Assembly (NCBI GenBank): GCA_026709065.1
Contig: JAPOTS010000096.1
Location: 1 to 39,152, forward strand
DNA length: 39,152 bases
Source: Bacteroidota bacterium
Lineage (GTDB): Bacteria > Bacteroidota > Rhodothermia > Rhodothermales > Bin80
Direction: 5' to 3'
Shown here: one piece after another, positions 1 through 8,642 of the stretch
Numbering within the stretch: position 1 is the stretch's first letter
Layout: each line of letters opens with the position of its first letter
The notes under the pieces: model-generated
Databases searched by the model: none
What the model was told of the DNA's origin: nothing
What the model saw: only the letters and a program-made list of their open reading frames with translations
Made by a program: the position numbers and the translations under genes

Positions 1-90
1 ACCGATCGCTTACCCTCCTTTTCTGCCTTCTCCCACTTAAAAAACGGAAGCCCCTTATTTTTGGACTATTAAGATTATATTGACCCTCGT

Positions 91-945
91 TCAAGCACCA
101 AGGAAAGGTTCAATGTGGAGTTCCCCCATCCCGTATACTGTTCCCTTACCAAGATGACTCCATTGCGCCGCAGATAAAAGTGGCCATAGATTCCCCGGCC
201 CGTCAGGTAGGAAAATTGATCCAGTCACACCAAATAGTTCAACCTCATTCTGTTGTGTAGCTGACCAACGTACAAGATTACATTTTTCACCAATCCACTT
301 ATTCGCGACAATCTGCTGAGATTCTTTCCTGACTGCCCGTATCATGCTTGCGTACTCATCCCCGCGATTTAATCCAGCTAATCCTGAAATTCTACGGACA
401 GAAGCAACTATCAAGTCTGTATAATTAGGAGCGTCAATCAGTTGAGATTTCTTGATTAACCTTAGGGGTACATTAGCTTGCAAAACGCACGGATTAGACG
501 AAGGATCACCAGTCAAAGGCCAGCCAATTTCTGCTAATGTCCAAGAGCGTTTCTGATCTGTATTGCTTGGAGAAATAACTATAATTTCACGAATCAAAAA
601 GGGGCTACGATCTTTACCAAGACCCATTCCACAGGCAATGTCCCATGCTCTCCAAAGCATTTTTTCATGATTTTGATTAACATTAAATAGAATCCAATCA
701 AGTGCGGGAGCGGTGTCAGGATCATAAGGCGCAGGACGAATGATATATCTTGGTAGGCTTTGTCCATCTGCTGTCTCACCTACAAATACAAGACTATATA
801 GATTTTTGTCAAGATTATTTAGGGCTCGTCCCCATACTCCGCGAATCATAGGAGTGGAGGCAAAAACATCAGGAGTTTTTAACAAGAGTCTAAATGCGCT
901 CACCTTGACCTTGTTTAACAGTAGATATAGATGTTTGCTCAGCAT
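91..945 (-). CDS. cas6: CRISPR RNA-processing endoribonuclease Cas6
   Basis: A 284-residue protein ending in the glycine-rich loop typical of Cas6 RAMP proteins (HLGKGTVYGMGELHIEP, about residues 264-280). This resembles the Cas6 C-terminal domain found with type III loci. By family knowledge it would cut the repeat RNA at the base of the CCCC/GGGG stem and leave the 8-nt ATTGAAAC handle on crRNAs. It diverges from the cmr operon with about 480 bp between starts, so it has its own promoter. The N-terminal half is less conserved, and no catalytic histidine can be assigned by eye. Confidence 0.88.
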   Translation of the reverse strand: MLSKHLYLLLNKVKVSAFRLLLKTPDVFASTPMIRGVWGRALNNLDKNLYSLVFVGETADGQSLPRYIIRPAPYDPDTAPALDWILFNVNQNHEKMLWRAWDIACGMGLGKDRSPFLIREIIVISPSNTDQKRSWTLAEIGWPLTGDPSSNPCVLQANVPLRLIKKSQLIDAPNYTDLIVASVRRISGLAGLNRGDEYASMIRAVRKESQQIVANKWIGEKCNLVRWSATQQNEVELFGVTGSIFLPDGPGNLWPLLSAAQWSHLGKGTVYGMGELHIEPFLGA

Positions 946-1425
946 GATAGAGACTTTGGTTTAGTGTTATGAAGCATCTAGGAAATGATACAATTGCAAA
1001 CAAAAGATACCCCATTAATAGGAATCACGATTATACAAGTATTACAAGTCATGCCTTATTGGAGTGATCCTATATTTTCATTCGGCATACTTCAGTCTAC
1101 CATGATCTATGATCAATGGAGTAGAATCAGATTAAGTTTGGTCGAATTAAATGAATAGTCTTTATATTTAATTCAGAACTGACATTGTCTTCTCTTCGCT
1201 ACGGCGAGACTGAAAATCATTTGAACATCTTGCACTTTCTTATCAATACAAATCGTTGATGTTGCATTTGTTCAGCTCTCATGTTAAGTTACTGCACCAT
1301 GAGGTTGCTAAATTTACTTGCTCTCTAATGAAAATGCACGAATAATTGAATAATGTTTTTAAATTGTCGGATAAATTATCCTCTTCACCAATGGACAAGA
1401 TTTGCAATTCATTGAGAGCTTAATC
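946..1425. other. Divergent intergenic region between cas6 and cmr2
   Basis: 480 bp of AT-rich sequence that must hold the promoters of cas6 (minus) and the cmr operon (plus). I find no repeat copy, no strong hairpin and no clear sigma-70 promoter. A 10-codon ORF (ATG at 1391, TAA at 1421-1423) ends just before the cmr2 start; it is probably chance. Confidence 0.5.
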
Positions 1426-3984
1426 ATGTTTAATAAATTTGAGACGGACTGGGAATTAATCTTACGGGCATGGATGCATGACCCTGTAGATAAGGCTTTG
1501 TCCATTCAGAATCATGAAAGCCGTGCTGGACATTATCTATCAGTTGCTCTCAATGATGAATCCTTTTCTATAAACCAATTCAAATCTGTCAAATCTGCTG
1601 ATATAAACGCTTCAACGGCCGATAGGCTACCAATGCCCAAAGCTGGAGTAAAAGGTGAACGAGCGGTAGGCCCTAAGGATGGCCCAATTAAGGTGTATCA
1701 TCCTATCAGTGCACAAAAGCATCAACTGGCTGAGTACGAAATAGATATGAATGGAGTTGCTGAGGTGATCAATGGAATTGTCAGAGGACTCCCATCATCT
1801 CCCAAGATCCGCTTCCTTGCACTTTGGAGACTGTTGCCAGATGCTCTCAATAAACGTTTTGGATTTGACTTTACAAGATTACCTGCAGATACAAGAGTTC
1901 CAGATCACTCACTCATTCAGCATGTAGATATTACAAGCGGATTGATGGCAGCACAACAACAGAAGCATGGTTATGCGATTTTATCTGTGAAAATTGGCCC
2001 AGTCCAGAAGTTTATTCAGGACGCTAGAAGTGTTCGCGACTTATGGTCTGGAAGTGCAATATTGTCATGGCTCATGTTTCAGGGGATGCGTCCAATAATT
2101 GACAGTTTGGGCCCTACAGTATTCGTTTTTCCAGCATTGCGCAGAAATCCGCTGGTTGACATTTGGTTACGCAGTTTATCTGATGAGCTTAATCAGTTGA
2201 TCAATTTGCCCTCTTTACAAACACGAAAGGCACCATCTCTGCCAAATTCATTTGTAGCTTTATTACCTAATGGTCGTGATGGTAAAACTGCACTAGAATT
2301 TACGCGTCAATGCGAGACACGTATCCGATCAAAATGGCGCGAAATGTCAAATACAGTTCTAGAAAGACTTGATAAGGAGTTTTCCAACTACGACCCAAAC
2401 TGGGCTCTGAACTGGAATGCTCAAATTGATAGTTTCCTTGAAATTACCACTTCAATATGCCCTACACATAAATTGCATGATATGGAAATGGCGAGCCTAA
2501 TTGGAGACAAAAAGACATTTGGAGAGGTATGGAAAGATGCCCATCTTGTCCGTCAAATGGGAAATGACATTCCCTCGGAAGACGCACCAATGTTTCGCCA
2601 AGTGAGTGCAGGACAATGGCAAGCTCAGTTAGAAGTTTCCTCACGGATCGCTGAAGCCCAGCGAACTGTTCGCCATATACCACAGGTATCACTGACCAGA
2701 CCTGCAGGTCCTAAATGCAGTCTAATGGGAACTTATGAGCAAGTAGGACCAGCTAATCTTCAAGAATCAGCTGACTTTTGGGCTGACATATGGGAGCACA
2801 AGTGGGAATTTCAATATAGAATTCGGAAACCTGACAGACTCTGTGCAGTCGCATTATGTAAGCGTTTTGCACCAGATTTAGTCCTTAATAATCAGTTCAA
2901 ATTGGATGAGAGTAGTGTACCATTCCCTGATACTACAACGATTGCTGCTCAACAGTGGATGGATGATTATAATATTACGGGCAATAGTGAAAAGATTTGG
3001 AATGGTAGATGGATTCACCAAAAACGCCCAGATGAAAATGGAGAATCTGCTCCAGAGGAGCTGTGGTCACAGATCAAAAGAGCAAAGAAAGACTCCACTC
3101 CCCCATCGTATTATGCCGTTCTTGTGATGGATGCAGATGATATGGGACTCTGGCTGAAAGGAGAAAAAGCACCTTTGGTCAGAGAAGTGATGCATGAAAA
3201 ATTAATTCATTATTTTGAACAATTGAAACCTAATGGACTTGAAGCTAAACGCCCTTTACATCCTGCATTACACTCGTCTATTAGCGAAGCATTAAATAAC
3301 TTTGCCAGCGTAGTAGTACCTAACACCGTGGAACGCTTTAAGGGTACTTTGATATACTCAGGTGGAGACGATGTACTTGCGCTTCTTCCGACGCGTAATG
3401 CAGTTCAGTGTGCTTTTGAATTGCAAAGAGCATTCATCGGTCAAAATGATCGATACCCTGGCTGGACAGAAATTGAAGGGCAGCAATTTCTAATGATGGG
3501 TTCCAAAGCGACGCTTTCAGCTGGAATTGCATTTGTTCATTACAAAGAAGATTTACGATTAGCATTACAGGCTGGACGAGATGCTGAAGGAAAATCTAAG
3601 TCTGTGGAGGGTAAGAATCGACTAACCCTCCATTTTATGCGTCGATCAGGTGATCATCCAACAAGCGTTATTTCATGGGATCTTGTGCCTTGGTTTCAAC
3701 AGGCCGTGAAAACATTTTCGGAGGACATCTCTGATCGTTGGCTATATCAATTGCGGCGTGAATCACACGTCCTTTCCGATCCAAATCTTCCTCCCGATGC
3801 GGTGAGTGCTGAGATTAAACGTTTGCTTTCTAGATCTGATGTAAGCGATGATGTATTCACTTTTGAAGGCAAAACTTGGTGGTCATATTTCTGTGATCAA
3901 GAGCATGAAGTGAACGATAGACTTCAGAAATTTATAAAGCTTTGTTTAGGCGCTTCATTTGTGGCCCGTGGATATGATGCATAA
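1426..3984 (+). CDS. cmr2: Type III-B CRISPR Cas10 protein Cmr2
   Basis: Large subunit of the Cmr effector, 852 residues from ATG 1426. I prefer this start to an upstream TTG at 1402 because GAGAG lies about 6-10 nt before it. HD sits at residues 18-19 in WMHDPVDKAL, the Cmr2 N-terminal nuclease motif. The palm domain has VMDADDMG (D569-D572) and an intact SGGDD (G646-D649), so cyclic oligoadenylate synthesis is expected. A mid-protein CSLMGTYEQVGP segment occupies the zinc-ribbon position but shows only one cysteine. It is the first gene of the plus-strand operon, and its end overlaps cmr3. HD cleavage activity is inferred from the motif alone. Confidence 0.95.
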   Translation: MFNKFETDWELILRAWMHDPVDKALSIQNHESRAGHYLSVALNDESFSINQFKSVKSADINASTADRLPMPKAGVKGERAVGPKDGPIKVYHPISAQKHQLAEYEIDMNGVAEVINGIVRGLPSSPKIRFLALWRLLPDALNKRFGFDFTRLPADTRVPDHSLIQHVDITSGLMAAQQQKHGYAILSVKIGPVQKFIQDARSVRDLWSGSAILSWLMFQGMRPIIDSLGPTVFVFPALRRNPLVDIWLRSLSDELNQLINLPSLQTRKAPSLPNSFVALLPNGRDGKTALEFTRQCETRIRSKWREMSNTVLERLDKEFSNYDPNWALNWNAQIDSFLEITTSICPTHKLHDMEMASLIGDKKTFGEVWKDAHLVRQMGNDIPSEDAPMFRQVSAGQWQAQLEVSSRIAEAQRTVRHIPQVSLTRPAGPKCSLMGTYEQVGPANLQESADFWADIWEHKWEFQYRIRKPDRLCAVALCKRFAPDLVLNNQFKLDESSVPFPDTTTIAAQQWMDDYNITGNSEKIWNGRWIHQKRPDENGESAPEELWSQIKRAKKDSTPPSYYAVLVMDADDMGLWLKGEKAPLVREVMHEKLIHYFEQLKPNGLEAKRPLHPALHSSISEALNNFASVVVPNTVERFKGTLIYSGGDDVLALLPTRNAVQCAFELQRAFIGQNDRYPGWTEIEGQQFLMMGSKATLSAGIAFVHYKEDLRLALQAGRDAEGKSKSVEGKNRLTLHFMRRSGDHPTSVISWDLVPWFQQAVKTFSEDISDRWLYQLRRESHVLSDPNLPPDAVSAEIKRLLSRSDVSDDVFTFEGKTWWSYFCDQEHEVNDRLQKFIKLCLGASFVARGYDA

Positions 3985-5068
3985 TCAATCCGACATATTA
4001 TGCCTATCATTGCGTCCGATTGATACCCTTTTCTTTCGGGATGCTCGTCCATTTGGGCCATCTAGGCAAGCGAACTCAGGTCTACCTTCACCTCAAACAT
4101 TGGCTGGTGCGATTCGTACCCTTCTACTTGAAGCACATGGTGTTAACCTCCAGAAATTTGGAGAAAAAGTTCGTGCAACAAAATCTTTTGATCAAGCACT
4201 CCGAGAAATGGGAGGCGATGTTTCCGCGATTGCAGACGTTAAAATTGCTGGACCGTGGTTGTGTAGGAATGAGGATATCCTAGTTTCAATGCCGGCCAAC
4301 CTAAAATCAACTAAATCATTATTGTCATCATTCACCCAAGAAGATCTTGTTCGGTTAGATCCATTAAGAACACCCCCTCACGGATGGCAACCAAAGGAAA
4401 AAGGACTGCTTCCGCTTTGGTATTATGGGAGAAAATCTCTAAAATCATTAAACGAATGCTATCTGACACTTAAAGGAATGGATGCATATCTAAACGGTGG
4501 CATACCAGAAATCAATACCATTGTCAATGTAGATAAATTGTACACGATTGACCGTCGAGTGGGAATTGGAATTGATGGAAAACTTAACACTACAGCGGAG
4601 GGATTAATTTACTCTGCAGGTATGTTGTCTCTTAAAAAAGATGTCTCGTTTTATGCTGAAGTGAAAGGTCACAGTAGTACGATTGATCCATTAAACCAAT
4701 CCAGCATACTGATGAAATTCGGGGGAGAGGGAAGACATGTGGAGGTTTCGACTCGTACAGGTGCAATTTGGCCAGAAGTATCTTCTAAGGGTGGAGACGG
4801 AAATTTATTGGTTCTTACGACACCTGCATGGTTTGATGGCTGGAAGCCTAAGAATCTTTCTTGTATGGCTGCAGCCGTCCCTGGGTTTGATGGAATTTCC
4901 GGTTGGGATTTAGCATTAGGTGGCCCAAAACCAAATCGGTTTATGGTTCAATCTGGTTCAGTTTATTATTTGCGACATAATGAGAAGTTATCACGAGATT
5001 TGGTAAATTATGATGATTCACTCGTTGGATGGGGAAAAAATTTAAAAGGAATTTGGAAATATGTATAA
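3974..5068 (+). CDS. cmr3: Type III-B CRISPR RAMP protein Cmr3
   Basis: About 364 residues. The N-terminus is typical of Cmr3: LRPIDTLFFRDARPFG followed by GLPSPQTLAGAIRTLL, the beta-alpha start of this Cas5-like RAMP subunit. By family knowledge it binds the 5-prime handle of the crRNA next to Cmr2. The open frame extends to a TTG at 3959, but ATG 3974 (or 3977) is the better start. It overlaps the cmr2 stop by 11 bp, which suggests translational coupling. Confidence 0.93.
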   Translation: MMHNQSDILCLSLRPIDTLFFRDARPFGPSRQANSGLPSPQTLAGAIRTLLLEAHGVNLQKFGEKVRATKSFDQALREMGGDVSAIADVKIAGPWLCRNEDILVSMPANLKSTKSLLSSFTQEDLVRLDPLRTPPHGWQPKEKGLLPLWYYGRKSLKSLNECYLTLKGMDAYLNGGIPEINTIVNVDKLYTIDRRVGIGIDGKLNTTAEGLIYSAGMLSLKKDVSFYAEVKGHSSTIDPLNQSSILMKFGGEGRHVEVSTRTGAIWPEVSSKGGDGNLLVLTTPAWFDGWKPKNLSCMAAAVPGFDGISGWDLALGGPKPNRFMVQSGSVYYLRHNEKLSRDLVNYDDSLVGWGKNLKGIWKYV

Positions 5069-5939
5069 CAATGCAATTATGTTTGTGCATGCTCTTACGG
5101 GGCTCCATCCTGGAGGTGGAACAGCACTTGGTGTCATTGATCTGCCAATACAGCGCGAACGACATACAGAGTGGCCTATAATCCCAGGCTCATCGCTAAA
5201 AGGTGTTCTTCGCGCTAAATGCAATGATCTGTCAGATTATCAACCTAATCAATGCCCCGATGTGTTGGCTGCATTCGGATCTGACACATCTTCCGAATCT
5301 GATCACGCTGGCGCTATGTCAATCACGGACGCTCGCATATTAGCATTTCCCGTGCGATCACTTTCTGGAGTCTTTGCTTGGGTGACATGCCCCGAGGTAT
5401 TACTACGGTTTTCACGTGACTGTAAAATCCTAAATGCAAGTAGTTTAGACAGTGTTCCTCAACCCGAAAAAGACAATGCTATCTGTAGGCGTAAGAGTCC
5501 TTTAATAGTAGGAGAGGACAAAATAATCCTTGAAGAGTTTGAGTTTTCAGTCATGTCTCACGACATAAACTTTGAATTCGCAGATAAAGCCTTTGCAGAT
5601 ATGAATACTCAAAACCGTTTTAGAGACCATCTGGTGATTTTACACGATGATGATTTCACTTATTTCGTGCGCAATGCTACGGAAGTTGTTGCCCGAATAG
5701 GGTTAAATTATGAAGATAAGACAGTACGTAAAGGAGCTCTATTTTATGAAGAATACCTGCCTGCCGAGACGCTTCTCTATGCACTTGTACTTTGCAATAA
5801 AAGTCGCCTCAATCACCATGAGCGTTCGTCTGATCAGATTTTACAGTGGTTGAATGATCAGCATATCAAATTTCTGCAGATTGGTGCTGGCGAGACGATA
5901 GGCAAAGGACTCTGTGGTATAAACATCACCCGATTATAA
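5061..5939 (+). CDS. cmr4: Type III-B CRISPR RAMP protein Cmr4
   Basis: Cas7-family backbone subunit, 292 residues. The N-terminus reads LTGLHPGGGTALGVIDLPIQRERHTEWP and then PGSSLKGVLRAK. The Asp of IDLPIQRE (D27) matches the position of the Cmr4 residue that cuts target RNA every 6 nt. The C-terminus has the glycine loop GAGETIGKGLCG. ATG 5061 overlaps cmr3 by 8 bp and has AAGGA about 10 nt upstream. An internal ATG at 5079 is a possible alternative start. Confidence 0.94.
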   Translation: MYNNAIMFVHALTGLHPGGGTALGVIDLPIQRERHTEWPIIPGSSLKGVLRAKCNDLSDYQPNQCPDVLAAFGSDTSSESDHAGAMSITDARILAFPVRSLSGVFAWVTCPEVLLRFSRDCKILNASSLDSVPQPEKDNAICRRKSPLIVGEDKIILEEFEFSVMSHDINFEFADKAFADMNTQNRFRDHLVILHDDDFTYFVRNATEVVARIGLNYEDKTVRKGALFYEEYLPAETLLYALVLCNKSRLNHHERSSDQILQWLNDQHIKFLQIGAGETIGKGLCGINITRL

Positions 5940-5948
5940 GATCATTTC

Positions 5949-6368
5949 ATGAATAAGGCTACCCAAGAACAACTTCGTGCCAGACATGCTTGGAACGTTG
6001 TTGATAAGGCATGCAATCAGCGATCAAAAGATTTTGCGGGAGATTTTGCAGCAGAAGTCAAGCGTCTTCCCATTAGGATTCGTACTGTTGGACTTGGACA
6101 AGCAATCCGTTTTGTTCTTGCAAAGTCAAAGAATGATGATCATCGTAGTTATCTGTTAATTGCTCTTGGGGAGTGGCTTTTGAAAGAGCAAAAACTTGAT
6201 ACACGGCATAGGAATGGATCTATTGATGGCTCTGCACTTATCTTGGCGATTATAAATAATGATGCGAATTTTCTGCGTAGAGCTACTGAGGAATCTCTAC
6301 TTTATCTGCAATGGCTGACACGTTTTTGTGAAGCAACTATCAAGGAAAATGGAAGTGAATCAGAATAA
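5949..6368 (+). CDS. cmr5: Type III-B CRISPR small subunit Cmr5
   Basis: A 139-residue, mostly alpha-helical protein lying between cmr4 and cmr6, the usual place for the Cmr small subunit. The N-terminus (QLRARHAWNVVDKA) and the segments PIRIRTVGLGQAIRFVLAK and YLLIALGEWLL fit the Cmr5 family. It would form the inner filament along the target RNA. It starts 9 bp after cmr4 and its end overlaps the next gene by about 20 bp. Confidence 0.9.
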   Translation: MNKATQEQLRARHAWNVVDKACNQRSKDFAGDFAAEVKRLPIRIRTVGLGQAIRFVLAKSKNDDHRSYLLIALGEWLLKEQKLDTRHRNGSIDGSALILAIINNDANFLRRATEESLLYLQWLTRFCEATIKENGSESE

Positions 6369-8634
6369 AAATATTTTGATTCGAGAAGGGCCGGTGATAC
6401 CCGACCCTACTTATTCTTTGGTCAAGGATATACTATCAGGGTCCCAAGAAAATGTCCATACCGGATTAATGCTTGATAAGTTCTCCATCTTCCCCCAGTA
6501 TAGCAGCCGCCAGAATGCGGAAGGAACTATGGAAACTCAGAAAGACGCGTTGCTGTCAATATGTGAATCTATGAGCGACCAATCTTTGTTAAGCGAATTG
6601 AATGCACGTCGAATAGCCATGCTTTCAGCGATGGATGCTCAATTACTATCAATGCGGACTCAGGGAGCGTTGACCCTGCACTTATCTCGCCCAGGCGTTT
6701 GGGAAAACGCTGGCATTTTATTACACCCGATCTATGGTTTTGTCTATTTGACAGGTAGTGGTCTAAAAGGCCTTGCACGCTCCTATGCTGAAACTGTATG
6801 GGCACCTGCTCAATCTAATGAAGAATCAGCATGGCATAGTATTGAGGAGGCGTTTGGATTTACAACCAGCTCTGAAGGGCACAAAATCCAAACACATGAC
6901 TCTGGATGGCGCCCGTCTGAGATACCTTTTCCCGACTGTACTGCCACTGGTCGTTTGATTTTTCATGATGCATGGCCTTCAAAATGGCCACAACTTGAAG
7001 TGGATATCGCAAATAGCCATCACAGTAAATACTACCAGGGTCATGGACAACACCCTGACGATACCGAAGATACAATCCCAGTGTATTTCCTTGCTGTGGG
7101 ATCAGGTGTAGAGTTTCAGTTTGCAGTTTCTGACAGGAAGCACCATTCAAACTCTCTGGTTGAGCAAGGTATTTGTTGGCTTCGAGATGCATTAATTGCT
7201 GAGGGTGTAGGCGCTAAAACCGCTGCAGGATATGGCCACTTCATTGCAGATAAGATGGTGAATGTGGCACAAAGTCATTCGGTTATTCGCAGGGAGCATG
7301 ATTTAGAGTTGATTTCCATGGCCTTTTTGGCTGGTGCAAATCAGTCAAAAGAGGATTGTGATCTTAGACCTGCTACACTACGAGGGTTGCTGCGATGGTG
7401 GTGGCGCACGATGCACACTGGACATGTTGATTTGGATACTCTGCGGAATCTGGAGTCAGCCATTTGGGGCGATACAGATAGAGGAAGCCCTGTTCAAATT
7501 TTATTGGATAGAGTATTTTCCCCAGAGATAGAACGTTTTAATAAAAATAAAATCAAACGGGATCTCAATAGTCAACATTCAGGGTATCGTGCAAATAAAA
7601 CTAATCTTGGATTAGCTTATGCATCTTATGGCATGGACGAACGGGACAGGAAGTCTCAACAACGGAAACAACGTTGGTATATGCAGCCGGGTAGCAAATG
7701 GCATCTTACTGTAAATACGAGGTCTGGATATTACATATCTGACGAGGGTAAGAAGCGATTGAAACCTGAGATTATACACCGTCAAGTTGATGCTGCACTA
7801 TGGTTATTTGCAAAATATGGGGGTGCAGGCTCAAGATCTCGCAAGGGTTTTGGCTCGTTTGAAGCTATTCCCATCAAGGGAATCAATTCCATTGACGACT
7901 GTAAAAAAATTGGCGAAAGTCTTAGAAAAAAGTGTAAAGTGTATTCTTCAGGGAATGTCAGGGCACCCAACATGGAAGAGGCAATAATATATAAATCGCA
8001 ACCAGTTACGAATTATCCTAACTTGGCTATCAGTTGGATTGGTGAGATAATTCAGAACTTTGCAAAACAACTGAAAGATGAGGGGTGTAGTAGAGAATCA
8101 CTCGGTTTACCGCGCAAGTCTAACCTTCAACGCCATGCTTCCCCTGCAGTATGGAGCCTATCACGAGATAAGAATGGAGATTTGAGTATACAATTGATTG
8201 GATTTCCGAGCGACAAGTTGCCTGACAGTGAGCAGGTCTTAAAGGATTTATGTCGTTACGCAGAAGAGAGACTCAAAGAAAAACATTTTATATCTATCTC
8301 AAGTCAACAAGAGCCGAGATCAGCCAGAGTTATTGCATCAAATCAACTAGATCAAAATATTATTTCAGCAGGAGTCGATCAAAAATCATCAAGACCCTCT
8401 ACTGGGGATCATATACGGGTCGTTGTATTAGATGAGAAAACTAAGAAAGGCAATGTCAAAGCAAAGCATTTAGATAGTGGGCTTATTGGTTCCATGGTGG
8501 ATACTAACAATGAACCTAATGATATAGAAGTAGGGCAAGAGAAGGTAGTGATTGTTCACTCTGTGAACGAAAATACTATTTCGTTCAGGTGGGAGCCGTT
8601 ACCGCGAAAAAAGAAACTATCACTACGTAAATAA
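6349..8634 (+). CDS. Fused Cmr6-Cmr1 RAMP protein with an extra C-terminal domain
   Basis: One uninterrupted frame of about 761 residues carries two RAMP subunits that are normally separate. Residues 1-300 look like Cmr6: YLTGSGLKGLARSYAE near 133-148 and the glycine loop GVGAKTAAGYGHF near 286-298. From about 310 on it looks like Cmr1: LRPATLRGLLRWWWR near 339-353, a following AIWGD segment, and a second glycine loop (GGAGSRSRKGFGSFEA near 490-505). The last 75 residues (TGDHIRVVVLDEK, then GLIGSMVD, IEVGQEKVVIVHSV and ISFRWEP) resemble a small OB/S1-like barrel; that reading is inference. ATG 6349 or GTG 6355 are the likely starts (AAGGA at 6342-6346). No separate cmr1 or cmr6 is present in the window. 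Confidence 0.88.
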   Translation: MEVNQNKNILIREGPVIPDPTYSLVKDILSGSQENVHTGLMLDKFSIFPQYSSRQNAEGTMETQKDALLSICESMSDQSLLSELNARRIAMLSAMDAQLLSMRTQGALTLHLSRPGVWENAGILLHPIYGFVYLTGSGLKGLARSYAETVWAPAQSNEESAWHSIEEAFGFTTSSEGHKIQTHDSGWRPSEIPFPDCTATGRLIFHDAWPSKWPQLEVDIANSHHSKYYQGHGQHPDDTEDTIPVYFLAVGSGVEFQFAVSDRKHHSNSLVEQGICWLRDALIAEGVGAKTAAGYGHFIADKMVNVAQSHSVIRREHDLELISMAFLAGANQSKEDCDLRPATLRGLLRWWWRTMHTGHVDLDTLRNLESAIWGDTDRGSPVQILLDRVFSPEIERFNKNKIKRDLNSQHSGYRANKTNLGLAYASYGMDERDRKSQQRKQRWYMQPGSKWHLTVNTRSGYYISDEGKKRLKPEIIHRQVDAALWLFAKYGGAGSRSRKGFGSFEAIPIKGINSIDDCKKIGESLRKKCKVYSSGNVRAPNMEEAIIYKSQPVTNYPNLAISWIGEIIQNFAKQLKDEGCSRESLGLPRKSNLQRHASPAVWSLSRDKNGDLSIQLIGFPSDKLPDSEQVLKDLCRYAEERLKEKHFISISSQQEPRSARVIASNQLDQNIISAGVDQKSSRPSTGDHIRVVVLDEKTKKGNVKAKHLDSGLIGSMVDTNNEPNDIEVGQEKVVIVHSVNENTISFRWEPLPRKKKLSLRK

Positions 8635-8642
8635 AATAACCA

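Noticed and set aside
1391-1423. Ten-codon ORF just before cmr2 as a possible leader peptide
   Set aside because: It is too short to judge, with no ribosome-binding site or attenuator-like hairpin.
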